64,000 bases of DNA from Planctomycetota bacterium (GTDB taxonomy: Bacteria; Planctomycetota; Planctomycetia; Pirellulales; UBA1268), in assembly GCA_003669585.1 (NCBI GenBank), contig QWOQ01000005.1, forward strand, positions 1,052,612-1,116,611, written 5' to 3'. The notes beneath the pieces are model-generated. The model saw only the letters and a list, made by a program, of their open reading frames with translations, had not been told where the DNA came from and made no database searches. Of this stretch, positions 36,638-45,621 are shown piece by piece. Position 1 is the first letter of the stretch, and every line of letters starts with the position of its first letter. The translations under genes and the position numbers were made by a program.

Positions 36638-37759
36638 TCACTCGCCGTCACTGTCCAAATGCTTGGATGGAAAAAACCTGCGTATGGCATCGATAAAATC
36701 TTTGTGGGTTCGCACTCCAGACACTTTCGATCGAAATTCTCTCGCGCCCGGTATGCCCTGAGCATAGGTGCAGGCAAATTTACGCATCAAAAGCGTTCCT
36801 CGATCAACACCAAAACGTTGGCAGACCAGATCGTAGTGATGAAGCACGACCTCACGCTGTTCGTCGAGTGAAGGATCCGGCGGCAAAGGCTCTCCTCCCA
36901 GCACCGCCGCAATCTGAGAAAAAATCCACGGTCGCGAAAGCGCCTCGCGAGCAATCATGATTCCATCGACGCCCGATTCTCGTAAACGCCTTACTGCAGA
37001 ATCGACTGAATCGATATCGCCGTTGCCAACAACTGGCATTCGCGAGACTGATTTCTTAATCTTTGAAATCGAATCCCAGTCGGCATGACCTTTGAAAAAC
37101 TGCGATGCAACGCGGCCGTGTACGGTGAGACACGCCGCACCTGCTTCTTCAATACACTGCGCGACTTCCACTCCGGTAGCACACTCCATCGAGCAACCCA
37201 ACCTGATCTTTGCAGTTACCGGAACATTGCCGCAGGCTTCCACAACTCGTGCAACGATCTCACCCACTCGTTTGGGATCTCGAAGCAGCCATGAACCGCT
37301 GTGCGCTTTCTCGCTCACCTGTCGCACCGGGCAACCAAAATTGAGATCGACCACACTGACGCGAAAATCAATCGCCAATCGCTTGCCTACTTGTGCCAAA
37401 TTCTCTGGATCGTTGTCCCACATTTGAACTGCAAGCGGCCGCGGTTCCTCGCGCACTCCCCAAAGCCGGTCGGGATGCTCACCACGGACTGTCTCTAGCC
37501 ACATCGCACTTCTCGCAGCAACCATTTCTGTCGCGAGCAAGCCAGCGCCACCAAACTCGCGCACAACTTGCCGAAAGGCGTAGTTGGTATAGCCGGCCAT
37601 CGGGGCCTGAAGCACCGGTGGATCGACCACTACGTTGCCGATCATCAGCGGTTTGAGACGTGGCCGCGCTGCAGCACCAGAGTCTTTCAACTCGGCTCCA
37701 GAATGCGGCTGATTTTTATACAGTGCGACGGAAGCTGAAGGGGGTGTTGCAGCAATCAT
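36638..37759 (-). CDS. tRNA-dihydrouridine synthase (first copy)
   Basis: A 373-residue flavoprotein that reduces uridine to dihydrouridine in tRNA D-loops. The FMN-barrel signatures are QAPMAGYTNYAFR (about 50), DLNFGCPVRQV with the catalytic Cys (about 140), KIRLG and VHGRVASQ. It belongs to the DusB-like group. ATG 37759 is chosen; a longer reading adds 55 residues without similarity. The N-terminal 30 residues are a variable extension. A second member at 43655-44725 is related but not a recent duplicate. Confidence 0.93.
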   Translation of the reverse strand: MIAATPPSASVALYKNQPHSGAELKDSGAAARPRLKPLMIGNVVVDPPVLQAPMAGYTNYAFRQVVREFGGAGLLATEMVAARSAMWLETVRGEHPDRLWGVREEPRPLAVQMWDNDPENLAQVGKRLAIDFRVSVVDLNFGCPVRQVSEKAHSGSWLLRDPKRVGEIVARVVEACGNVPVTAKIRLGCSMECATGVEVAQCIEEAGAACLTVHGRVASQFFKGHADWDSISKIKKSVSRMPVVGNGDIDSVDSAVRRLRESGVDGIMIAREALSRPWIFSQIAAVLGGEPLPPDPSLDEQREVVLHHYDLVCQRFGVDRGTLLMRKFACTYAQGIPGAREFRSKVSGVRTHKDFIDAIRRFFPSKHLDSDGE

Positions 37760-37830
37760 GGGTCCTATCGTACGCCAGAGTTCACCGTTTTCGGTGGCGA
37801 ACGGAAAAAAACCTCTCGAGTGGCTTTCTT

Positions 37831-39111
37831 TCAGGGACGGGTGCCCGATACCGTCTCCACTCTGCTGCCACCAACAGGTATCGAAAGCGATTCTGATGAG
37901 ACTCCTTGGACGCTCGTTCGCCACTGCACCGGCGAACTGATGAGCATGGAAGCAAATCGGTCGTCGGGAACGGAAGCATCCACTACCGCAACAACATATT
38001 CGGCGATGTCAACGTTGTAACTCTTCACGAGTCTCACTATTTCATGCTGAGTCAAAGCGATTTCTTTTGCTGCCACAATCACCGATTCGATCGTTCGCAT
38101 TCCTCGGGCGTGATCGGTTTCGGCTAATTGCATTGCTGTGGCAGAGGCCAAAAACGCTGCCGCATGGGATTCGATCGCTTCGTGTTTTGATGGCAACGTT
38201 CGATCAATCATTCGGATGCGCATTGTTGCAAGTCTCGCTGCAAAAATTGCACCGAAGTGTGTTTGATACGGAGATGTTAGTGGATGATCAATTGGCCAAG
38301 GCATCGCTTCTCCAGGTGGAAGGCGAGCCAATTCTGCGAGTTCATATTGCGATGCGATCAGTTCACTTTTTATTTCCGCGCCTTCTGCCATTGCCGTAGC
38401 AATGGCAGCGTCGATCGCTGCGCGGTCGTATGGATCAGATCCCGGAGCGACCAGTTCAAGTCGAGATTGAAGTTCTCTCACCCACGTCAACGCAAGAAAA
38501 CATCCGCTCAGCTTCCAGTACGACTGCGTGACCAAAAGTCTTCGTGAACGGTCTCCCGAACGCTCGAGCGATTCTATGAGCGACAGTGGTCGTTCATAGA
38601 GCAACGCATCGGCTCCTTTTTCTACTCGTCGCAGTGCGTGGGCAATGAGATCGGTCGCTGCGCCTCCGGGAACGCTGTCTGGCGGGATCTCTGCCTGCAT
38701 TTTTTTTTGCGACTGATGTGCCTGCGACTTGATCGAATTCTGCGAAAAACCTACCCCTCGTTTTTCGCTTGGAGTTCTGGCTGACTCGGGTTCTTTCATG
38801 ACCGAAACAGTGCCATCTGCGGTAAGGCGATTCGGCTGGTTGAGCCCTTCGTCGCTTATCTCTTTTTTTATCGACGGAGATTCGGGGACGAGTACATCCG
38901 ACTGAGGCGGTACATCGAGCGATGAAGCCTCCGGAGTTTCCTGTTTTCGCTCGGCACTTTTTCCGTTGAGCGCAGCGGCTGCAGACGGAGGAGAATCTTC
39001 TTTCAGCGATTGATCTTGCGCCCCCGCATTGATGCCGAGGGCTGCGATGACCAAAAGCAACGCACCGACAACAGTTTGCAGGCGAGTTACAAAAAAGCGA
39101 CTTGCGATCAT
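37831..39111 (-). CDS. Exported helical protein of unknown function
   Basis: I do not recognise a known domain. It is 426 residues with a signal peptide (hydrophobic LQTVVGALLLVIAALGINAGA), then a disordered Ser/Pro/Glu/Lys region (about 35-155) and a helical C-terminal half with a recurrent Ala-rich pattern. Near the end, HEIVRLVKSYNVDIAEYVVAV resembles a motif I associate with TolC-like or periplasmic planctomycete proteins, but this is weak. It is the next gene after the SecA-like ATPase (209-base gap), so it might be cotranscribed with it. Confidence 0.6.
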   Translation of the reverse strand: MIASRFFVTRLQTVVGALLLVIAALGINAGAQDQSLKEDSPPSAAAALNGKSAERKQETPEASSLDVPPQSDVLVPESPSIKKEISDEGLNQPNRLTADGTVSVMKEPESARTPSEKRGVGFSQNSIKSQAHQSQKKMQAEIPPDSVPGGAATDLIAHALRRVEKGADALLYERPLSLIESLERSGDRSRRLLVTQSYWKLSGCFLALTWVRELQSRLELVAPGSDPYDRAAIDAAIATAMAEGAEIKSELIASQYELAELARLPPGEAMPWPIDHPLTSPYQTHFGAIFAARLATMRIRMIDRTLPSKHEAIESHAAAFLASATAMQLAETDHARGMRTIESVIVAAKEIALTQHEIVRLVKSYNVDIAEYVVAVVDASVPDDRFASMLISSPVQWRTSVQGVSSESLSIPVGGSRVETVSGTRP

Positions 39112-39320
39112 TCGTCTACCGCTCTTTCACTCAAAAGCCACTCGGGAAGCATCGTCAAAATTCGTGCAAAAATGCGATCAGCAGGCTGCATAAAAAGAAA
39201 ACCTGACACCAGTTCGCCTGACGGTCAACGTCAAAAAGCATTCTTTTCTCTTTCTTTCGCAGTCTGCGCATCCTCCGAATGCGTGTTGCTCTGGGAACAA
39301 ACGAATTTTCGGTCCGTGCG

Positions 39321-41255
39321 TTACGAAGGGCTGTCGAGATAAGGGTCCTGACTCATTTGAATATGAGACTCCGCTCGCTGACGCTCAACATATTCAAGAA
39401 GTCTTCGTTGACGCACGTGTCTTTTTTCGACCCGACGCTGGGCTTGCTTGAAGACCCGCAGTAATCGCTCGGAAGAGCCTGCGAGTCGGCTGCGCATCCA
39501 TAAGGCAAGTTTCTTTGCTCGTTTTGGACCGAATCCGGAAATCAGAATGTCATCGTCGAGCGATACATATTGTCGCCACGTACCCGGATCTCCCTGCCGG
39601 CCGCAGCGTCCCACAAGCTGACGGTCAATGCGGGCCGAGTCGTGCATCTCGGTACAGATAACATGCAGTCCGCCGCATTGAGAAACCCCTTCACCCAATT
39701 TGATATCGGTTCCACGACCGGCCATGTTTGTTGAAACCGTGATTTGGCCTGGCTGTCCAGCCTGCGCAACGATCTCGGCCTCTTTATCAATCTGACGTGC
39801 ATTGAGCACCTCGTGAGCGAGGCCTTCGGCAGTCAGGAGCTTCGAAATGTCCTCCGATTTGTCTATCGTTCGCGTTCCGACGAGCACCGGCCGGCCGAGT
39901 GCGTGCATCTGGACAATCTCTTTGACAATCTTTTCGATTTTCAACTGATAATCTTCGAGCACACAAGGCTCGAGTCTTTGACGGATGGCCGGTCGATTCG
40001 TCGGCACACTTCCCACCGCGACGTCATACGTTCGCGCCAGTTCGCCTGCCGAGGTTGCAATCGTTCCGGTCATTCCAGCGACGTGGGGATACCGGGCAAA
40101 GAGATCTTGTATCGTGACTCTTGCGGCATGGCCGGAAGGCACTGTCGGCTCAAGCCCTTCCTTTGCTTCTACTGCCTGATGAAGGCCGTCTCGCCACGTG
40201 CGTCCTTCGGCTGTTCTACCTGTAAATTCATCGACAATCACAATCTTGCCTTCTCGCACGACGTACTGTCGATCGAGCGTGAATGATTCGCGTGCTCGAA
40301 TTGCCCGTTCGACCGTTTCGTAGATCACCAGCAAACTCGTGGAATCAAGCAACAGCGGACGATGCATTGCTCGTACGGCGCTTCGTCCTGCGGCCAGAAG
40401 TTCAACGGTCTGTTTTTGAACGTCATATTCGTAGTGAACATTGCGCTTAACTTCTTTCGCGGCATCAGCAGAAAATCGGAACAGAGCCTGCTGAACAGCC
40501 TGCGTTTCCCCAGGAGGTGAAGCAATGATCAGCGGCGTTCTCGCCTCATCAATTAAGATGTTGTCAGCCTCGTCAACGAGCACAAACCAAAATGGCCGCT
40601 GCAGCAGTTTGATACCCGCCGATTCATTTTTACCAACAAGTGACGCCGCAAGATCGCCACGACCTTCACTGATTTCTCGGCCGACGAGTCTGTCTTTCAG
40701 AAAATCAAATCCAAATTCTTTTGCCGTGCCGTACGTGACATCACAGGCATAGGCTTTGCGTCTGGCATCGAAATCCATCTGCGATTCAACGACTCCAACA
40801 CTCAAGCCGAGCACCTTAAAAATCGGCTCCATCCAATCTGCATCACGGCGGGCCAGATAGTCGTTGACCGTTGCCAGATGTGCTCCGCGTCCGGCCAGAG
40901 CAAAGAGCGCCAGTGGAAGTGTGGCGACGAGTGTTTTTCCTTCGCCGGTTTGCATTTCGACGATTGCACCTCTGACGAGCGCTTCCCCTGCCAGCAATTG
41001 CACGTCGTAATGTCGCATGCCGAGTTTGCGTCGAGCTGCCTCACGTGTAGCGGCAAAACTATCCACAACGAGATCTTCCAGTGGTTCACCGGCTCGGGCC
41101 CGGTAGGCGAGCGATCTTGCAAACCGTCGCAGTCGGGTATCGTCCATTGCCTCCATTTCAGCGGTCATCGCCTCGACTTGGCGTGCCACCTGATGCGAGG
41201 AAGCATTGATGGCTGGCCGTCTGCCCCGAGCAACTCTGATCAACCAGTCGAGCAT
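39321..41255 (-). CDS. Short SecA-like translocase ATPase
   Basis: A 644-residue SecA homologue, well short of the usual 830-1200 residues. The motor is complete: Walker A region GEGKTLVA (about 105), VNDYLARRDA, VDEADNILIDEARTPLI, preprotein-cross-linking domain, VLVGTRTIDKSEDISKLL, NMAGRGTDIKLGEG and GRCGRQGDPGT. The chain ends after the first long scaffold helix (FKQAQRRVEKRH), so the helical wing domain and the C-terminal zinc-binding tail are absent. It is probably an accessory SecA (SecA2-like) rather than the housekeeping motor. The intact frame argues against a pseudogene. The upstream dyad is at 41363-41387. Confidence 0.88.
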   Translation of the reverse strand: MLDWLIRVARGRRPAINASSHQVARQVEAMTAEMEAMDDTRLRRFARSLAYRARAGEPLEDLVVDSFAATREAARRKLGMRHYDVQLLAGEALVRGAIVEMQTGEGKTLVATLPLALFALAGRGAHLATVNDYLARRDADWMEPIFKVLGLSVGVVESQMDFDARRKAYACDVTYGTAKEFGFDFLKDRLVGREISEGRGDLAASLVGKNESAGIKLLQRPFWFVLVDEADNILIDEARTPLIIASPPGETQAVQQALFRFSADAAKEVKRNVHYEYDVQKQTVELLAAGRSAVRAMHRPLLLDSTSLLVIYETVERAIRARESFTLDRQYVVREGKIVIVDEFTGRTAEGRTWRDGLHQAVEAKEGLEPTVPSGHAARVTIQDLFARYPHVAGMTGTIATSAGELARTYDVAVGSVPTNRPAIRQRLEPCVLEDYQLKIEKIVKEIVQMHALGRPVLVGTRTIDKSEDISKLLTAEGLAHEVLNARQIDKEAEIVAQAGQPGQITVSTNMAGRGTDIKLGEGVSQCGGLHVICTEMHDSARIDRQLVGRCGRQGDPGTWRQYVSLDDDILISGFGPKRAKKLALWMRSRLAGSSERLLRVFKQAQRRVEKRHVRQRRLLEYVERQRAESHIQMSQDPYLDSPS

Positions 41256-41557
41256 CGCGGTATGTCCGTCCTAAAAATTCTTTTCAAGAGTGTGGTGGCG
41301 GCATGCCCATGGACCGAGTCTGATTCTATCGCAAAAGAAAATCATACGAGCGGATACCGTTGGAACGATACTCAAAGAATATCGTTCGCAAAACCCGCTC
41401 TGAAAATGATACCAAAGCAGTCATTCGCGAGAAGTTGCACAGTCCATTCAACAAAGCCACCGCGGACCGAAGGCCCACTTTGATTCGAATGTTTCAAATG
41501 CTTCGAGGGGCGGCAGCGATTGAAGCTCTTCGCAAACCCAGACAATGTGAGCGTTGG
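41256..41557. other. Intergenic region between the Gln-rich lipoprotein and SecA-like genes
   Basis: A 302-base gap on the minus-strand run. Apart from the GAACGATA dyad I see no open frame, RNA gene or repeat in it. It should contain the promoter of the SecA-like gene. Confidence 0.5.
41363..41387. promoter_or_regulatory. Inverted repeat upstream of the SecA-like gene
   Basis: GAACGATA (41363-41370) and TATCGTTC (41380-41387) form a perfect 8-base dyad with a 9-base spacer, about 110 bases upstream of the SecA-like start. It is operator-like. A terminator for the upstream lipoprotein gene is less likely because no T-run follows on the minus strand. Confidence 0.4.
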
Positions 41558-42253
41558 TTAATAACGGCTCGTAGGGGGCAGTATTCGAGCCGGTGTCGCT
41601 GGGGGAGTCGCTTGGCTGGTACTGCCAAAGGGCCACCAATTGCCGTTGGCAGTGGTCTGCTGAGGTTGAAGACTCTGTTGAACCTGTCCATTGGCCTGCT
41701 GAAGTTGTCCCGAGAGTTGTTGTTGCTGGGTCTGAAGATTTTGCTGCATTTGATTGGCATATTGTTGATTTTGAGCGTTGAAGTTTTGCTGAGTCTGTGC
41801 GACGTTGTTTTGAAGCTGGGCACCATACTGTTGCGTTTGAGTGTTGAGTTGAGAACTAGGGTTTTGTGCTGGCTGCGCGAGTGAATTGTTGATCGGAACC
41901 CCGTACTGCTGCAGTTGCTGTGGAGGATTTGTTGCAGGTGGAATCTGCACTGGCTGTTGTGGTTGCCCAGCCGCCTGCCAAGAAGGAGCTGGCCCGGGTA
42001 CCGGTGATGGCGGATACGAAGCGCCCTGTGGAGCTGTCATTCCCACAGCGCCAACTCCCGCAGCACCATACGGCGCTGGTTGACTGATCATCCCCGTTGC
42101 AGGAGGTGCAACCGTTGTCACTCCATAGGGCAAACCTGGCGGTGGTGTCTTGCAACCAGAAAATCCACAAATCGCAACAAGCATTGTGAAGGCGACTCCC
42201 ATGAGAACACGATTCTTTCCAAGACTCAATTGGCAAAAAACAAAAATCGTCAC
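41558..42253 (-). CDS. Gln/Pro-rich predicted lipoprotein
   Basis: About 231 residues. The GTG at 42253 follows GGAGAG and yields an export signal ending in lipobox FSGC (about residue 34). After it comes a Pro/Gly/Ala-rich part with PPPG and PAPSWQAA, then from about residue 110 a Gln/Asn-rich stretch with repeats of the form QxxxQxQQY and LQNNVAQTQQNF, probably a long amphipathic helix or disordered surface chain. The function is unknown. Such Gln-rich lipoproteins are seen in planctomycete envelopes. It is divergent from queG. Confidence 0.68.
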   Translation of the reverse strand: MTIFVFCQLSLGKNRVLMGVAFTMLVAICGFSGCKTPPPGLPYGVTTVAPPATGMISQPAPYGAAGVGAVGMTAPQGASYPPSPVPGPAPSWQAAGQPQQPVQIPPATNPPQQLQQYGVPINNSLAQPAQNPSSQLNTQTQQYGAQLQNNVAQTQQNFNAQNQQYANQMQQNLQTQQQQLSGQLQQANGQVQQSLQPQQTTANGNWWPFGSTSQATPPATPARILPPTSRY

Positions 42254-42469
42254 AGGTTCTCTCCGGAAATTATTTTTGTAGCGGTGGACTTGCGATGGAA
42301 GGGGGTTGGAAAATAGCGTCTTGCCCAAAGCATTCCAGATCAACTCACCGCCACGTTCCATTGTGAAGTTCTCCACTTCTCCCCAAAGCCCCTATTGTTT
42401 CTCCGAATGGGTTTTTTAAGAACGCTGACAACACATTGATCAACAAGCCAGTCCTCCGAGTTGCATTGC

Positions 42470-43636
42470 GTGAACACTTTTTTGACAGAGCAACGTCCTC
42501 CTGAAAAAAATCTTGTTGACCGCCTTCGAGAAGAGGCGTTGCGACTTGGATTTTCTCGCATCGGCATTGCACCGGCGATCTCACCGGTTCGCCACGATAC
42601 GTTCCGAAAGTGGCTCGATCAGGGATATGCAGGCGTGATGCACCAGTGGCTCACCCGACACGAACCGCTTCGCGCCGATCCCGCATCGCTCCTTGCAAAC
42701 TGTCAAAGCATTATTTCGCTTGCTACCGATTACGCGTCAACCGATCCCTTGCCACCAGCGCCGGGGCAGGGGAGGGTCTCTCGCTACGCATGGAGCGAGG
42801 ACTATCACGATCTCTTGCGATCGCGGCTTATGGCGATGGAACGCTGGCTTCACACCGCTGCTCCCGGATGCCATACCCGTGGAGTTGTTGATTCTGCACC
42901 GCTTGCCGAACGCGATCATGCATGGATGGCAGGTTTGGGATGGATTGGAAAGAACACGATGCTCATCGATCCGGACGCTGGCAGTTGGTTTTTTCTTTCT
43001 AGTCTTCTGACAGATCTTGTGCTGCCGTTTGATTCACCACTCAAGGTCGATCACTGCGGCACGTGCACGGCGTGCCTTGATGCCTGCCCGACCGGCGCGC
43101 TGCCGGCACCGCGTCTGCTTGACGCCAATCGATGCATCAGCAGTTTGTCGATCGAAGACCATGGCGTTGTTGACGAATCTTTGCGAGCCGGATTCGGTCA
43201 ATGGATCTTTGGATGTGACATCTGTCAGGACGTTTGCCCGTGGAACCGACATGCACCCACAAATCCAATCGCAGAATTTCTCCCGAATCCTGGCATGAAT
43301 CCTGTTGAACTCGAATCGATTTTGTCTCTCAATGCTGCTGATTTTCGTTTGCGTTTCTCTGACACGCCTCTCGCTCGAGCGAAGCGGCGAGGACTGCTCC
43401 GCTCGGCCGCAATAGCGTTGGGAAATGCACCCGTGGAATCGCTTGCACCGTTGCTTGTCAATCTTCTTGACGATGCGGAACCTGTGATTCGCGGAGCGGC
43501 AGCTTGGGCGCTGGGCCGTTTTCTTGTAGCCGACATTGGACGAGGAATAGCAACGGCTGCATTAGTGTCACACCAGAAGACGGAATCGGATCCGGCAGTG
43601 CAGACCGAACTGTTGTCTGCGCTCAAGCCTTCTTGA
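42470..43636 (+). CDS. queG: Epoxyqueuosine reductase
   Basis: A 388-residue cobalamin-dependent enzyme completing queuosine in tRNA. The catalytic region VDSAPLAERDHAWMAGLGWIGKNT (about 145) is followed by two 4Fe-4S ligands sets, CGTCTACLDACPTGA (about 200) and CDICQDVCPWNR (about 257), and C-terminal HEAT-like repeats (about 320-375) that contact tRNA. The GTG at 42470 is my preferred start; TTG 42461 is in frame. The gene ends 18 bases before the convergent dus gene. Together with the two dus genes it concentrates tRNA modification here. Confidence 0.95.
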   Translation: MNTFLTEQRPPEKNLVDRLREEALRLGFSRIGIAPAISPVRHDTFRKWLDQGYAGVMHQWLTRHEPLRADPASLLANCQSIISLATDYASTDPLPPAPGQGRVSRYAWSEDYHDLLRSRLMAMERWLHTAAPGCHTRGVVDSAPLAERDHAWMAGLGWIGKNTMLIDPDAGSWFFLSSLLTDLVLPFDSPLKVDHCGTCTACLDACPTGALPAPRLLDANRCISSLSIEDHGVVDESLRAGFGQWIFGCDICQDVCPWNRHAPTNPIAEFLPNPGMNPVELESILSLNAADFRLRFSDTPLARAKRRGLLRSAAIALGNAPVESLAPLLVNLLDDAEPVIRGAAAWALGRFLVADIGRGIATAALVSHQKTESDPAVQTELLSALKPS

Positions 43637-43654
43637 CTGCGGTGGTGTGCTGTG

Positions 43655-44725
43655 TCAAGCCGCGTGGGACTCATCGCATTCGACAGTTTCGTCGACATCA
43701 TCGAGTGGTTCGCGGCCAGGTGCATCACTGGCATAGTGACGCTCAAGGACTGCGATCCAATCGGCCATCGATTTGACAGCGATAAATTCATTGCGAACCG
43801 TCATATAGTCTGGATGAACTCTGGCATATTTAATTGCAAACTTTCGCATCACGCGACTCGTGCGTTCTTCGCCGTGCAACTGTTGAGCCAGTCGAAAATG
43901 CTCTTCAAGTACCGCTCGCTGTTCGCTCACGCCAGGCGGATCACCCGGCGGCAGTCCCGCAAGTAAACGCTTGCTTTGCTCAAAAATCCACGGGTTTCCA
44001 ATTGCTCCTCTGGCGATGCTCACGCCGTCGACTCCAGTTGTTTGCATCATTTGAATACATGCCTGAGCCGAGAACAAATCGCCCGATCCTATGACGATCC
44101 GCGAGCCAGCATGTTTTTTTACACGGGCAAGAAACTCCCACGAACTTGGGCCAACATATTTTTGCTGAACCGTACGGCCATGCACCGTAATCGCAGCGAC
44201 ACCGCGTTCAAATGCGCCGTCAAAGATTTCCCAGAATCGGTCAGCGCTTTCTGGCGAATCATCGAGCCCACGCCGCATCTTTAGGGTGACGGGAATTGCT
44301 GGCCCAATCGCATCCCGAACGCGAGCAACAATTTCAAGTGCGGTTGATGGTTGGCCGAGAAGATACCCGCCTCGACAACGCCCCAACACCTTCTTCACCG
44401 GACAACCAAAGTTAATATCCACGCAATCAAATCCTGCCTCCACCAACTTGACTGCGGCCGGCGCAAAATCATCGGGATTGGCCCCCATCAACTGCCCACC
44501 AACAGGGTGTTCTTCATCGGCGACCGAAAGCCTTGCAGAATTTCGTGGACTGCGAGCGGCTTCGATGACAAATTTATCGAGCAACACCTCGCCGAGTACA
44601 TACGCCGCTCCGTGCCGACGCGCCAGCACTCGCATTGCCCGGTCGCTATAACCCGAGAGGGCTGCTTGCACCAGCGGACTATTCAGGCGAAGCGATCCTA
44701 TCGAAAGGGTAGTGTCGGCGTTCAT
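43655..44725 (-). CDS. tRNA-dihydrouridine synthase (second copy)
   Basis: A 356-residue DusB-like flavoprotein. The signatures are VQAALSGYSDRAMR, DINFGCPVKKV with the catalytic Cys (about 105), LKMRRG and TVHGRTVQQKY. The start is ATG 44725, preceded by GGAG in a duplicated 13-base unit; an upstream in-frame start would add 27 residues. It lies 46 bases after the SDR gene on the same strand. The C-terminus ends in an acidic tail. Confidence 0.92.
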   Translation of the reverse strand: MNADTTLSIGSLRLNSPLVQAALSGYSDRAMRVLARRHGAAYVLGEVLLDKFVIEAARSPRNSARLSVADEEHPVGGQLMGANPDDFAPAAVKLVEAGFDCVDINFGCPVKKVLGRCRGGYLLGQPSTALEIVARVRDAIGPAIPVTLKMRRGLDDSPESADRFWEIFDGAFERGVAAITVHGRTVQQKYVGPSSWEFLARVKKHAGSRIVIGSGDLFSAQACIQMMQTTGVDGVSIARGAIGNPWIFEQSKRLLAGLPPGDPPGVSEQRAVLEEHFRLAQQLHGEERTSRVMRKFAIKYARVHPDYMTVRNEFIAVKSMADWIAVLERHYASDAPGREPLDDVDETVECDESHAA

Positions 44726-44750
44726 CGTAACTCCACTCCGTAACTCCACT
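44726..44750 (-). repeat. Tandem 13-base repeat carrying a duplicated Shine-Dalgarno
   Basis: CGTAACTCCACT occurs at 44726-44737 and again at 44739-44750. On the minus strand each copy contains GGAG, and the copy next to the dus start gives a well-spaced Shine-Dalgarno sequence. It may be a recent duplication. Confidence 0.6.
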
Positions 44751-44771
44751 GTCGATGACGCTCGACTCTCT

Positions 44772-45554
44772 CTACAAACGCATGCCGGTAAATCCACCAT
44801 CGACATATATTTCGGCCCCGGTCACAAAACTCCCTGCCACCGGAGAAACCAAAAGAAGCACTGCTCCGACAAGTTCTTCGGGGGATCCAAAACGATTCAT
44901 CGGTGTTTGACTCAGGATCACTGCGGTGCGTTCGGGGGAGAGAATCTTTCGGTTTTGTTCGGCTGGGAAAAATCCCGGGCAAAGCACGTTGACGCGCACT
45001 CCCTTGGGTGCAAGTTCGCGAGCTACATTTTTTGTATAGTTCACCACTGCAGCCTTCGATGCGGAGTACGCGAATACTTTCGACAGTGGCAGATGAGCCG
45101 ATACGCTTCCAAGGTTCACAATCGATCCGCCACCGTTGGCGGCCATATGTTCGCCAAAGATTTGGCAGCCCAGGTGGGTGCTGGTGAGATTTGTTGCAAG
45201 AACTTTATTCCAATCGTCGTCGGGAATTTCAAAGTAGGGCGTTGATGCATTCACGCCAGCGCAGTTGATAAGCACATCGACGTTGTTTCGCACGGCCACT
45301 ACAGATTCAAGAAGAGCCTTCATTGATTCGCGACAGGTCGCATCAACATTGAAAAACGCCGCGGAACCTCCCACTTTTTCAATCTCATGCACTCGCGATC
45401 GTCCGCGACTAAGGTCGCGACCAGCCACGATCACGTGCGCGTTCGCACGAGCAAGTCCCTGCGCAATCGCTCCTCCGAGCACTCCGGTGCCGCCAACCAC
45501 AACGGCCGTGCGACCATTCAAACCAAAGAGCTGTTCGAGGTAGGCATTTTCCAT
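44772..45554 (-). CDS. SDR oxidoreductase (gluconate 5-dehydrogenase-like)
   Basis: A 260-residue short-chain dehydrogenase with cofactor loop GGTGVLGGAIAQ (about residue 21), NCAGVNAS (about 91), catalytic Ser in VNLGSVSAH (about 149) and YSASKAAV (about 162). The terminal IYVDGGFTG is typical of sugar-acid and polyol SDRs. It follows gnd by 67 bases on the same strand, which suggests a step of gluconate or fructuronate metabolism (inference). It is cytoplasmic. Confidence 0.88.
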   Translation of the reverse strand: MENAYLEQLFGLNGRTAVVVGGTGVLGGAIAQGLARANAHVIVAGRDLSRGRSRVHEIEKVGGSAAFFNVDATCRESMKALLESVVAVRNNVDVLINCAGVNASTPYFEIPDDDWNKVLATNLTSTHLGCQIFGEHMAANGGGSIVNLGSVSAHLPLSKVFAYSASKAAVVNYTKNVARELAPKGVRVNVLCPGFFPAEQNRKILSPERTAVILSQTPMNRFGSPEELVGAVLLLVSPVAGSFVTGAEIYVDGGFTGMRL

Positions 45555-45621
45555 CGATGTACTCCGAGCGGGCTTGCGACTCGCTCACTCCCTGGCTCTG
45601 AATTCAGATGGACTTCAATTT

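Noticed and set aside
37780..37802. GTTCACCG-TTTT-CGGT hairpin between the dus gene and the secreted helical gene
   Set aside because: The A-run lies on the wrong side for a minus-strand terminator, and the stem is short; no function can be argued.
39321..41255. SecA-like gene as a truncated pseudogene
   Set aside because: The frame is intact, all motor motifs are conserved and the chain ends with an ordinary stop and no downstream SecA remnant on the same strand.
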